DNA of 64,000 bases, from contig JAHYIO010000036.1 of assembly GCA_020543525.1 (NCBI GenBank), forward strand, positions 1,426,001-1,490,000. Direction: 5' to 3'. The translations under genes and the position numbers were made by a program. Position 1 is the first letter of the stretch. Each line of letters opens with the position of its first letter. This stretch comes from Coriolopsis trogii. Taxonomy: Eukaryota; Basidiomycota; Agaricomycetes; Polyporales; Polyporaceae. Under the pieces are notes generated by a model. It was not told the origin of the DNA, ran no database searches, and was given only the letters and a program-made list of their open reading frames with translations. This document shows positions 1-13,794 of this stretch, in pieces.

Positions 1-747
1 TTGCATGCTCGATCCTCCGGTCTAAGTACCGCTGCAACACTCAGCAAACCTGAATCAACACATGCACCCATCCAAAGGAACGTCCCAATGGCTGCTCTAC
101 ACCCTCAAAATATCCCAGAGACATAACAGCAAACATGTAGTACCTGTCGAGTGCCGCTTTGGTACGTAGTAGCGTCTAGATCTGGCAGTATGATCTGGCA
201 TGGGAGAGAGTTTTCCAGCAGAACGAGAGCGAGGCAGAGTGACGTTCTGCCTGAGTATACGCGTGTGCCAGTGACTCTGCGCGCAGGAGGAGGGGATGTA
301 GGCAAGGACGACGAATGTGACGGCGTCGTCGTTGGCAGTCGTGTCAAGGCAGGATCTTTTTCTCACGTAACAGGCACTTCTGGCCGCTTCATCCTTGGGT
401 TAGCTTCTTCGATCGAAACGTTGAATTACTGCTCCCAAGGTTTGCACAGCAACGAAGACTCGGAGCCTACTCACCGCCTCGCAGTACAACCGTAATAGCA
501 ACCAATGAGAGGACATGGCCTACCATATCGGTTCAGCGACAAGGAAGTCTTGCATTGCCATCGTCCGCAGGCCGGCGCCCACCTGACAGTAATTTCCGAC
601 ATCTACAACTTCTGCTCGGAGGGTCAGGCCAAAGCGGTACGCTTTCATCGGGCACAGCCCATAGTACCACATCGCCCCTCAAAACGCAGTAGGTTGGACG
701 CAGGAATCTCTCATCTCCTCCTGATACCAGCCCCTGGGCAACTCACG
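1..747. other. Left-edge region, no firm gene
   Basis: No convincing complete gene. On the minus strand, between about 366 and 1, the frame is open in pieces and contains a hydrophobic run (roughly AAIGTFLWMGAC at about 100-60). This could be part of a membrane-protein gene that continues off the left edge, but I could not confirm splice sites. The rest is probably the promoter of the gene starting at 748. Confidence 0.2.
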
Positions 748-3528
748 ATGGTCGCACCTTGGGACATCTATGCTCAGAAGCTCGTCCATATCGGTTACGG
801 ACATCCGTTATGGGGTCCCGAACCTTGCCCCGATTTTGGTGAGGTTCAACTTGGGGATGTCGGCTATCTTAGAGACGGCTCCTTCTGCTTTCTCTTCAAT
901 GCTATGCGGAGTCCTAGCGATCCTGTCAATACTCGAAGAGGTGTACCGTCGGAATTTGAGCTTTTCGATCCACCCGACCCCATGATCATCTCCCGCCGTA
1001 ATCATATCACACAAACCCAGTTGCATAGCAAGAGTCTTACCCTGTTATCAGTCTCAACGGCAGTCTCAGCTAGGTATGCCGTGTCCGAATTTTGTCTCGT
1101 ATTTGGCTTACACGCATGTTCAAACAGCGAAGCAGGAGCTACCGCTACCATGGGCTTACGCTACCAATGCAGCGATGAGTCAGGTGCGCTCCTGATGCTG
1201 AAGCGACCGGCCCACAGAGCGTCCCTCGAATGCAGAATGCGTCTCGAGAAGTACATCACTGCACAAATGCCCCACTGGTGTGCCTTCGCGAACGACCACC
1301 TGGGCATTGGTCTGGAGGAAAAGGACATCATTTTCGTCTCGGGTACCACGAAGACCTCGGTCTGGGCCTTGACGGCGTTCCACAATAGTCGCTCCCGAGG
1401 AGAACTCGTTGTCGGCGGGGGTTGCTTTGTGCCTTCCGTGTCAGGCGAATTCCGCGTCTCGATGTCACGAAGTACGGACGCGTCGGTCTTCTCTCACACA
1501 GGTCCTCTTGAACGCATCCGATCTGCGTTGGAGGGGCAGGACGGAACACCCGAGGTGTACGACCAATGTATCTTCCTCAACTATTACAAGACAAAGTGTC
1601 GACGATGGAGGCCACCGAAAGTGCTACGGGCAGCTGCAGGTGACCATCAGATGCCCGAAGGTTCCGATGACGGTGTTTCAAGTCCAGACTCCTTGCATTC
1701 TGGATCGGACAATGGGTCCGACGTTTGGGTATGTATTCCTGATCCCATGCAACGATAGACGTTGGCTCAAGTCAGATGCCTGACCGACGCCCTTCAGAGC
1801 GGATACGACCCCGTTGAAGGGATTCTAGATTATATTCTCAACGTGAGATGCACAAAAACATCACACTGGCATCGATATAGTCATCATACTGACTTGTCTG
1901 ACACTTCAAGAATTCGGATGCCGACGTTGCATTTGCGTGCGATGGTGACTTGACTGCTCTATTCAATGTCAGTAGGCATCTCGTGCGCTTGGCATCCTCT
2001 TCTCACCCTTTGAGTTTGTGCCGCAGGGTGAAGCGATTTCTCCAGACACGGAGAGCATGCTTGACGCGCTCCGCCCCTGCATACTGGTGGATGAGCGAGG
2101 CTGTGAGAAGGATTGTCTGCAATAGTATCACAGATTGTCTCACTAATCTCTCCGCCACTCAGGTGGCACAATTGTTCCGTCAGCCGATAGGAGCTCTGTA
2201 GGGCGACACCTTGTAGGGCGACACTCCCAGGCGCGCGATGTCACAACTGGCCTCTTTGAGGATGACTTGCCAATGCCACCTCAGTCGCGGTCACCTAACT
2301 GTCGCTCACTCAACAACTCATACGAGGATCATTTCTACAGGTGTGACTACGACAGTACTGACTATGATGTGTCCGATGATGCTATGGAATTACCCGCCGA
2401 AGAAGTTCCAGGCTACTTTCAGGAGCGGGGCGGCAGACTCTTCCATTCTCATGACACCTGTCCATATCCCCTCCCAGTTGATGGGGAAGAGCAACAGGTA
2501 CGAGATACCTTTGAATCTCTACCTTACCTTTTAATTGATACTTATCGACTTACTAACTTCTCAGAGACAAATCGGGGTGAATCAATCACTGTGGAGGCTC
2601 TTTGGGGATGCTTCACCTGGTCCATGGCGCGAACTTCTTGCACCAACCCCAGGTGTGAAACGACGGGTTCTGGATCTTGGAACGGGCACTGGTTCCTGGT
2701 ACGTCGCTTTTGTGTTTCAGTGTGTCATTAACCGACATTCCACGCCAGGGTCTTAGACGTTGCACATGAATTCCCGCATGTGAGATTCTATGGTCTCGAC
2801 ATTGGTGAGTGCCCTTTTTTTAGTATACCACACCTTTATCACAAGACACCATCCCTGCAGTTCCAATTGCAACGCGCTACCCTCCAAGAAACGTCACTTT
2901 CCAGATGCATGACATAGCGGAGCAATTCCAGTACTCTAATGAATGCATTGATATGGTCCATGCTCGTTCCATCACTATGGCTGTATGTTTATGAGGTTTT
3001 GCTGTTAACTACTGCACATTTACTCATATCCATATTCCACAGATACGAGACTACGGAGCCCTTCTTCCGGAAGTCGCACGAGTCCTGCGCCGTGGTGGCC
3101 TGTTCAGCTCATGTGAATGGGGCAACTTCCCAGCGTTTGAGGACGGGCGCGACGTCGCAGTATATGCTCCCCACTCCTATGCTTTCTATGAAGCCATCCG
3201 CACCACGCTTCGTGAGACATGCGCTATCGACGCGTCTGTCGTAGCTCATATCCCGCGCCTTCTCGGGGACTCCGGTTTGTTCTGCGATATCACCCATGAG
3301 CAGTTCCTGATGCCCATTGGCGACTGGCCGTTGGACCCGGATCAGCGTGAGCTCGGTCGGCGATACCACCATTGTGAGGAACTGTATGTTCGCTCGATGC
3401 GCAGTGTGCTTTCCGATGGCCCGTTCGCTGCCCAGGCCGACAAGCTCGTCGATGACTATATCAACGAGATATGGGCCGTCCCTGGTTTGGTTTCGACTTG
3501 CTTCACAGTTTGGGCTCGGCGTAGTTAG
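748..3528 (+). CDS. Orphan-family module fused to SAM methyltransferase
   Basis: Ten exons give one continuous 745-aa frame: 748-1073, 1128-1728, 1798-1842, 1911-1967, 2027-2102, 2163-2497, 2565-2698, 2749-2804, 2861-2982, 3043-3528. Residues 1 to about 368 are the orphan module shared with the copies at 33754, 38299 and 39292. Its landmarks are GHPLWGPEP, GDVGYL, EKDIIFVSGTTKT, DQCIFLNYYK and YDPVEGILDYILN. Residues from about 480 form a class I SAM-dependent methyltransferase. Motif I is VLDLGTGTG near residue 515, followed by a post-I acidic strand (FYGLDI) and ARVLRRGGLF. The joining exon 2163-2497 is rich in Asp and Ser and looks like a linker. ATG 748 was chosen because the paralogue at 33754 begins at the same residue. 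If the 2102/2163 splice is wrong, the module would stop at 2125 and the methyltransferase would be a separate gene starting near 2273. The substrate is unknown. Confidence 0.72.
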
Positions 3529-3793
3529 AGAAGCGTAGACTATCTCAAGTTGTCACCATGGGCGGTGGTCGCACCACCCCCGGGTTATTCTGCAATCCTT
3601 ACTGCTGTGCACATTTGCCGTTCAATCTTTCAGAACCTCATCGTTTGTCAATGTCATTATATGCCCGTGCATGCTGTTACCTATCGATAATCGAAATGTA
3701 CGCCAACGCATTCAAGTGGTGCAAAGGAAGTGCATTCACACAACCAGCACTATTACTGAGGACAATGTTTGTGATGGGGTCACTGGTAGCCTC
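3529..3793. other. Intergenic, convergent 3' ends
   Basis: Short spacer between the 3' ends of the methyltransferase fusion (+) and the DUF6533-type gene (-). I see no gene in it. Confidence 0.6.
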
Positions 3794-5505
3794 TTATGCA
3801 TCCCGCTCTGGTAAATGGTCTCCCAGGTCAAAATCAAAATCGCCGTCAAGAGAGCCTATGAAGCGCTCATGGAAACTCATGGATAGGACCTCATGAGGCT
3901 GCGCGTTGAAGTCAATTGAAGACCTGGCAGTTGCCGATACCGATGAGTTGTCTCGTGCTGTGCGCCGGAGACGTGCGATTAAGCGGGTAGTGAGGATCGG
4001 TACCATCCTGTAACATAAGTAGAAGGGAGGCGTCAGCATTGGCCTGCACGCACTGCTCGGAGGAGATAGAGCGCGCACGTACGCTTGGCTCAAGGCACTG
4101 TCTACTCCTTTTGGGAACTTATAAGCGACAATGTGAGCTAGGATGTGAGAGCTTATACTAAGGTTTCAGGCGGGGAACGTACACTCGGGACCTGAAGCGA
4201 GCGCATAGTAGTGGTCAGCGGTAGCGTTCGATAAGCTTCTGCAGTACTTACTGTGGCTCCCAGTATTTCTAGAACGGCAAGCATCGCCATGACACTGGGT
4301 TTGAAAAATGTGAGAGGCGTCGGAAATAAATCACTTTGAACATACAAGAAATAAACTGATCCTGGCAAACACTTGAGCAAGTCCGCCATCCCGTGGTTGA
4401 ATTTGGAGCCACATGATGGGACATACCGTCACGTAGGAGGAGTCCTGTGAGGGATGGTAGCGCCGCTCGAAAACCGGTGCCGTTGAGGTCAGTCCAACGG
4501 CGGTAATCTCCTATTGTCCTCGTGACTGTCAAGAGGAAACACAAGAGCTCGTACATGATGCTGACGGCGGAGGCTGCTATGGGGACTGCACATCGTGGGT
4601 CAGTACTATTGATCGGGTTATCACCGACAGAGGGGACATCTCACGATAATGCGAGCTGTATAGACCCGAACACGAGTGATCGTCAGAGTCCTGGATAGTC
4701 CAAAACGTGGAGAGACATGAGCGCACATCGACATTGACCAATTACTGTCGTCAGAGACATAAAAGATGCAGCTGGGTAGGGGATTGGGAGCGGAGATGAT
4801 TGTCCCCACTGCAACGATCGGAAGCTGAGTCGACACTCATTAGAAGCAGTGTTTCCCGGTGCCCACAAGCGGATACGAACCTGTTCCAAAGAGACAGGAT
4901 TGACGAGGCCAAAACGAAGAGAAAGAACGCGATGTACATGTTGCGCGCCCACAGAGCAGCAATACGGAGAGCGATGAATGCTGATGTGTAGTCAGCGGGC
5001 TTGCAGTCAGATCGATGTCACTTCTAGCTTACCTGAGACAGCAACGATTTCCAGCATTTGCGTCGCCATCAACATCAACACATCCGACGTCATCTTGCAG
5101 CTGCACTCATGCAATCTTCAGTCACGACCCAAGGACTGCAATGTCTCAAAGCCCAACCTTGAATCCGTCATGGTGGAGTGCGACCCCACACGAGATGCGG
5201 AGGGTACGTTGGAAATCAGCGCCAATAGGGTACTGGCCACGGCCGTATATCGTACAACCAGATAGAGGACTGTCGCCACCGTCCAATTGCTTCGATAAAC
5301 GAGCCGTACTTCGTCATGTAGCGTGAGGAGATAATCGTAAAATATGACACCTGTTGGGAGGTTGTACGGATTTATGGTTCAGCATTTGGATCACATTTCA
5401 GCAGTGTAAGATACGCACATGATGGAGCAACCTGCTGGTAATTCTCAATTATAAAACCAGTCACAAAAGTGGGGTCGTCGCTGCTGACACAGTGAGTATT
5501 CGCAT
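3794..5505 (-). CDS. DUF6533-type seven-helix membrane protein
   Basis: A basidiomycete membrane-protein family of unknown function. Read on the minus strand, exons at about 5419 and upward, 5350-5208, 5105-5033, 4980-4877 and 4824 downward, then several more to the stop at 3794, give a hydrophobic chain. The DUF6533 signature is YDYLLTLHDEVRLVYR, followed by helices such as VATVLYLVVRYTAVASTLL, IALRIAALWARNMYIAFFLF and ELLCFLLTVTRT. A polar cytoplasmic tail ends in LGDHLPERDA. The start codon is not in the first recognised exon, because no in-frame ATG occurs before a stop, so a short upstream exon is missing from this model. The splice between about 4700 and 4590 is also unresolved. Family membership is fairly sure; the exact boundaries are not. 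Confidence 0.6.
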
Positions 5506-6235
5506 GAGTCGCCGCAATGCCACAGCAGTCCGGCGTTACTCGTCATCAGAAATGTCAGAAATGTGGTAGCAGCGCCGAAATGGTAAAGTGTGATGGCAAA
5601 CCGGGCGTCCTACCTAGGGAACGTGGTTGAGAAAGGCGTTGACTTGGGGGACGACTGTTAGTATCTGCAAGTATTATAGAGAACGAAGGGACAGGGGGTG
5701 ACGGATGCTTGATGCCAACAATCACGGCCTAGGTGTTCTGAAGATGCATAAACTCCACGTAGCCTTCAAATAAAGTCTTCTCATGCCACGAGAATATCCA
5801 CGTACATGTGAGAGCTTGTGTGCGTCCTAGGCCTTGGCCACACCGTTTGCCTTGGCAGAGGCAATGAGGCTACGAAGGAGGAATCGGGGAGGCTGACCCC
5901 ATACCTAACCTTGCGGAGTACAACGCCAGTCTTTACAGTTTCCACTACGCACCTTGAGTCCTGCCTCGAAGCTCCGTCGAGCTCGGCCTGGCCCAAGGAG
6001 CATCATGATCTCTCATTATAGCCTGAGAGCCCAGCGCTCAGGAAGGAGAGAGACGCCCATGAGGGTTCCCATCACGTGAGGTATGACGGGCACGCTTTGC
6101 ACAACCACGCCTTGTGCTTTACCGTTGCCCTCAACCCCCATCCCTCCTGCACCTACATCAACATAACTACGCTGAACTACCTGCTCTACTGGACCTACAC
6201 TGTTCTGGGGCTTGCATTCCCTTGCGGACGACGCA
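5506..6235. other. Divergent intergenic region
   Basis: Lies between the 5' end of the DUF6533-type gene (-) and yvc1 (+). It presumably holds both promoters and the missing first exon of the DUF6533-type gene. No other gene is supported. Confidence 0.4.
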
Positions 6236-9200
6236 ATGAACGGGACGGATGAGGAGCAATCGCAACTGCTGCCCCCACAGTCTGAGAACCTGGCCTCCAT
6301 TAAGGTCTTCCCGTTGATTTCCAACCTCAAGAAAGATGTCGTGGTGAGTATTGAAATCGCATTTCTTGAAATCATGTTGAGAGCGGGTCGACGGGCAGAG
6401 AGATATCGGTGCGTTGTACTCTCTATATGGGCCACAAGATCGCTGACAGTTGAAACGAAGACACTGCCTTGACTTGGGAGTGGGTCTCTCCTCGTAGCTC
6501 TGGTGTGCTGTGTGCGAGCTGATGCTGCAGGCAACTCACCGCCTCGGACATCAACTTCGCCGTTATACGCCCTCTGGTCTTCAAGTACGCAAAGCTGGAT
6601 AACCTTGCTGTGGTATATGCTTGTTTTGTCGTTCGCTCCCACTTTCTTTCTGAGGCAGAGAACAACCTCGCATACTCTGGCGTTCTACTTTCTCGGGCCG
6701 CCGTCTGTGAGATATTAGCCATGAAGCTGTTGGGCACCTTCGCATCCAGTTCTCTTCGCGTAGCTACCGTCTTGACCGCCAGCTGGAATCCCCTCGCAGG
6801 CGCTCCGGAACCAATCATCGACGAAGTTCGGAGTATGGTGGGCGAGGACGGAACGTATGACCCGCAGTGCGCGCTGGAAGTCCGTACGCTCCCTAAGTAC
6901 AGCATATACGTCTCTAACACATCTCATGTACGGTACCATAGATGGCTATCGCTACGGAATCCAAGTCGTTCCTCGCCTCACCGCTCGTCCAGACGGTCGT
7001 CAACGACATCTACTCTGGCCGGATGGTATTCACTATGACGTCACACCGTTCTGTACTTGCCGACAACTACAAGCCTCGCAGCATCGAGGTCTACGACGTA
7101 AGCAAAGCACCTTTCCTCGATCACTATAGGCTACGCGTGCCACGATATGGCGCTATCCTCGAGTTCTTGAATTTCGCGTTGCTCTTGACGACGTTCTTGC
7201 TGTGTCTTTACAGTGCGTAGCACTCGTGCTTACCCGACGATATTCCACTGACGATGATTCCAGCTAAGAATCCAAGTGCTATGAATGGGTTCGAGAAGGT
7301 ATTCATAGTCATTGCTGCAGCATTTGCCCTGGAAGAATACACCGCTTCTAAGGAGCATGGGTGGACCAGTCAGTCCCTCATACGCCTATCTTGACTGCAA
7401 TTCTGACGGCTTTGATGCAGTATACATTGCCAATGTGAGCGAGATGCAGATGTTAGCTTCATTTGTTGACCTTCTCCGACATAGTTGTGGAATGTCTTCG
7501 ACACCTCATTCATTGTCATCTTTTTGGTCTATCTCGGCTTCCGCATCAAAGGTCTCCATACCGGAGATGGTATGATTCGCTGTATAAAAATCAGCCTGCT
7601 TTACTCACACCTATGCAGATGCTGCTTGCGAATTTGCCTTTGATGTTCTCGCTTGTGGAGCATGTATCCTCTTTCCGCGGTAAAGTCTCACTATTGGGGG
7701 CACCGTATACATGGGAAGCTGACACTTAATATGTCCAGGCTCGCTTTCTTCGCTGTCTCCAACAACGTCGTAGTACTGTGCGTTCTATGTTCTCTCGTTC
7801 ATTCGAGTCTTTCTTGTTGATCGTAAGCAGCGCTCTACGTTCAATGATGGCCGAATTTCTTTTCTTTATTGCCATAGCTGCGATATGTTTCTCTGGCCTT
7901 CTATTTACCCTTCACAACCTGGGCATGTAGCCGTCCTCTTCTCTTCTCTTCGTTTTCGCTTACCATCTTTCCTCTCGCACAGCGGCCGAGTCAGGACAGT
8001 GGACTGTGAAGCGCATCGCCTGGCTCATGGTTCAGATCTGGTTCGGGAACACGTATCTCAGCTTCGCGCAAGCAGAGAGTTTTCATCCAGTGTTCGGACC
8101 GGTACTGATGACCATTTTCGCGGCGATGTCGAACACTTTACTACTCACAAGTACGCGAACCGAAGCAGGGCCGTCGCTGTATGCTGACAGGTCTCTTTCC
8201 AGTCTTGATCTCCATACTCTCGAACACCTTCGCCAGGATCGATGCTGTGAGAAGTGGGACTGTGTGTAGCCTCCATGTCATACTCACAGAATTTCCCCAG
8301 AATGCCAAACAAGAGTACCTGTTCCAATACTCGATTTCTACCATCGAGGGGTGAGGGAACATTCACCACATCACTACTTCCGCCTCCACTGACTCTTTCG
8401 TTCTAGAGTAAAGGACTCGCTTTTCAGCTACCAGCCGCCTTTCAACCTGCTCGCCTTCATAGTTCTCTGGCCTCTCAGCTTCATCCTCAGCCCTCGGCGC
8501 CTGCACTCCGCAAACGTCTTTCTGATCAAACTAACGGTACGATTCATACCAATCAGTCTGCCTATGCAATCAACGTCGCGACGCTCACACATATACAGTC
8601 TTTCCCGCAACTAATCATCATCGCAATATACGAACGCTACCTCGCGCACGGTCAGAAATGGCGCGACACAAGCTCCAAACGCGCTCATGACCTCTACGCA
8701 AGCTTCACCCGGAGCGTCAAGCATATGCCGATCCTCGACCTCCTCGGGTCGAGCTCTATGGACGTCCATGAGGCCATCTTCGACGTTGACCTCTACGAGG
8801 ACGTAGACATTTTCGGGGACGACCTTGACCACACCAATCACGGCTTCAGCCAAGAGGACCTCCCTATAATGGCGCCTGAGCCCTCGTCCGCGCCCGCATC
8901 GGCCGAGACCGATATGCGTGCGTCCATGTCGCACGAGTCCCTCCGACAGCGCCAGCGTTCCCCCTTGCGACCCCGTCCTCAGACGCCCCCAGAGCAGATC
9001 CGACGCACGACGAGCCTCTCGCTCTCCCCTCGCAAGCTCCAGAAGCAGAGCCAGGATCAGAGTCGGACCCGGACCCGGAGCGCAGTTGGCATGTCCCCGC
9101 CGTCGTCCCCGCGGCCGCGATCAGGTGGGCTGCCCGCGATCAACGCCGCGAGCGCGTCAGAGGTGCCCAGTATTGGGCCGCGGAGCCCGCTCGGGGTGCT

Positions 9201-9505
9201 GTTTGGAGCGCGGCGGGAGCGCGTGGCGTCGCTAGCTGGGCTGGAGGCGAGCGTGAAGCGGGTGGAGAGCGTTGTGGACGAGGTGAAGCGGATGCCGGTG
9301 AACAGGCTGAAGGAGGAGATGAAGGAGCTGCAGGTGCGTGCCTTTAGGGTTCTGCTTTGGCCTTCGATCTGAGTTCGGTGTTGCTGACGTGGGTCTGTTG
9401 TTGCAGGAACGGCAGGCGAGGATAGAGAATCTGCTGCTGATGCTGACGCGCGGGATGAGGAACGATACGGGTCATCACTCGACTATACGGCACGATTCGT
9501 TGTAG
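6236..9505 (+). CDS. yvc1: Vacuolar TRP-type Ca2+ release channel Yvc1
   Basis: Fungal TRPY channel of the vacuolar membrane; family members release Ca2+ under hyperosmotic or mechanical stress. Seventeen exons (6236-6343, 6399-6408, 6461-6479, 6531-6879, 6942-7212, 7264-7368, 7421-7434, 7485-7569, 7619-7679, 7739-7777, 7831-7922, 7983-8150, 8203-8246, 8301-8350, 8407-8536, 8599-9333, 9407-9505) encode 792 aa. Landmarks are TALTWEQLTASDINFAVIRP near the N-terminus, LEFLNFALLLTTFLLCL and later helices, and the pore-side stretch WLMVQIWFGNTYLSF. After it come ISILSNTFARIDA, a Ser/Pro/Arg-rich cytoplasmic tail, and a C-terminal coiled coil (EERQARIENLLLML region). An in-frame ATG at 6212 is an alternative start. 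One intron (7923-7982) appears to use a GC donor. Confidence 0.88.
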
Positions 9506-11439
9506 TCAGACCTCTGCTGTCGATCTCCGTTCACTGTTCTTGTCCACCAGCTAGGACGAACACTTGTGTGGATCCTGCCTGGCTTTTGGTATTCGTCCTC
9601 GGGGGTGCGGACGTAGTGTAACTGCCTGCGCAGGGACGCTTCTCCAAACAAGGTCGCGATGGCGCTGTGGGCGCGTGTAGGTCGTCGCCATCAACAAGCG
9701 ACACCCGCATGTCCTCGCTCTCTGAACTCCGCGCAGCATAAGTACTGTACGTGCAGCCTCATAATGGACTGTACGATTTAGGACTAGCTACTCCTCAGGA
9801 GCCGCGCGCTATGGACGTACCGCTAAACGGTGAGTTGGTCCACAATGAAACGGATCGTGTAACTTTACCTGGGGCGTAGCGCGTTCCCCTCCTGTGCCAC
9901 CTTTGTACATCGCACCTCCCTCCCTGGCGCATTTCCCGTATGGTCGAGACAGTTTCCGGCCCCAGAGTCGATGCAGTTTCTATGGCCACACGCGCCTCAA
10001 ATTGGGAAATGCTTGTACTCTGACCCCCACTCAGTACTTTTGCAACGTTTGAACGCCGTCCTTTGAGCCGTTCCGAGTTTGGAAGGCCTTGTTCGATGAG
10101 CTTAACTTGAACTCTTCCGACTCGTGCCCATCCTCGTGCCCACCTCGTGCATCCCTGGACACTGGACACTTGAACTGGCCTTCCGTGTTTCGTAAAGCGT
10201 CGGAGACGCACTGTAGCGTTGTAGAAACTACTTCGACCGAAGTATAATATTCTGTGCTCAACGTTCGGCTCACCGGAGGCGCATGTCGAGGGAAGAGCGG
10301 TTTCGCCTTCGTCGGACTCGTTCAGCCGACTCGCTGACGGGAATCTGATTGACTTGCTTGGGACATGCAGGCCGGAGTGCATGAATGGGCCCGGGGAAAC
10401 AATGGCTACGGAACGCGCGCGGTGGGAACATGGGCGGTATGTCTAAATATCAATCTCGTCTGCGCCTGAGAGGAAAGGCCGTCTCTAGTGGCACTCAGAG
10501 AAGCCCGGGTGAAGCCCAGCTTGCGCGCGGCGTAGAGTGCGGCCGAGCGGTCCCAGAACAAAAAAGAACCAATACAACGCCTTGAGAGTTCTGAAGAAGC
10601 TCAGCGTCCGCGTCGTGTGCGCAAGCAGTCCAAAGTGGCACGACACACCGGGCGATAGGTAGGCCAGAAGGGTGCGTGCGCGGGAGGCGAGAGCATATGC
10701 GATTGACGGTACTCGTCCGTAAATAGTACAACAGGGAATAGGCGGCGGCGAATGTACAGTAGTATATGAGATCCATGCTGTGCGCACACGACTCGACTCG
10801 GTCCACGTGGTGTATGGGAATGTTAAAGTACAGCCAGGTGGCAAGAACCCGATCCCAGCTACGGGTGGAGAGAGGGAGGAAGGAAGGGGGAGAAGGAGGT
10901 TCCAGGAGCACGTTTCCAGCAGGCCCAAGATTATCTCCCGGGCGCGGCCCGCGTCGCGGCGCGAGCCGGCCTGGGGGAGTGGGAAGTAATAGAAGAATGT
11001 TGAGTAAGAGATACCGAAGCCGGTGCGAGTGAAGAGAACAAGTTGTGAAAATGGTGATGTATGTAGTGTTGTGAAGCAAAAGTGAAGAATGAAGAGGTAT
11101 GAGCGGGAACCGGATGATCGCGCGAGTCGCACTGCACGGGAGAGTCATGGTACAGAATTAGGTGTTAGAAATAAGTAGGGGGTTGCATGCATGTGAGAGA
11201 GAATAAGATGCAGTGTGTCTCGATGCGGTATGAGACGGAGAGTGAGAGTGCGAGTGAGTGGGTGGAGAGGGTGGTATGCGCGCAGTCCTCGATGGCAAGT
11301 CACGAGCGAACGAAGGTGGAGAATGGGGACAGATCCGGATCCAGCAGAGTCCACACGAACGAAATGCAGATGCAATAAGTCACACCAACCAGAGGGGAGT
11401 GAGGAGGAAGTGGGCAAGGCCATCGGAAGTCGGGCGGGA
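9506..11439. other. Gene-free stretch, 1.9 kb
   Basis: Several long frames are open on the minus strand (9795-10382, 10485-11132). Their translations are Ser/Arg/Leu-rich with no recognisable motif, and they have no paralogue in the window. GA-rich purine tracts at 10850-10990 and 11200-11300 explain the open frames. It probably contains the 3' untranslated regions of yvc1 and the kinase. Confidence 0.45.
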
Positions 11440-13619
<2,180 letters not shown>

Positions 13620-13794
13620 GAGCGGGGAGGATGTGGGGGAGAGGGGAGGAGGAGGAGACGTTTTGTCGTCAAAGTACAAAACAGCCCAAATCTACTCGAC
13701 GGGGAGAGACGCCGAGAGTGGCCGGGGCAAGGGAGAAGAGGCGGTGCCTTGTTCTCCTCCGCCCGCCTATCACTGTCACTGTCCATCATCGACC
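13620..13794. promoter_or_regulatory. Compact bidirectional promoter
   Basis: Only 175 bp separate the start codons of the kinase (-) and the macrodomain protein (+). Both 5' untranslated regions and any regulatory sites must lie here or overlap the coding regions. No TATA box is evident. Confidence 0.6.

Noticed and set aside
2267..2731. Separate methyltransferase gene starting near 2273
   Set aside because: The exon 2163-2497 is open upstream of this ATG and splices in phase to the orphan module at the same Cys codon as in a paralogue, so a fusion fits better. Kept as the alternative in the feature note.
10485..11148. 215-217 codon minus-strand frames
   Set aside because: Two overlapping frames are open over a purine-rich tract; the translations are low-complexity with no motif or splice structure.
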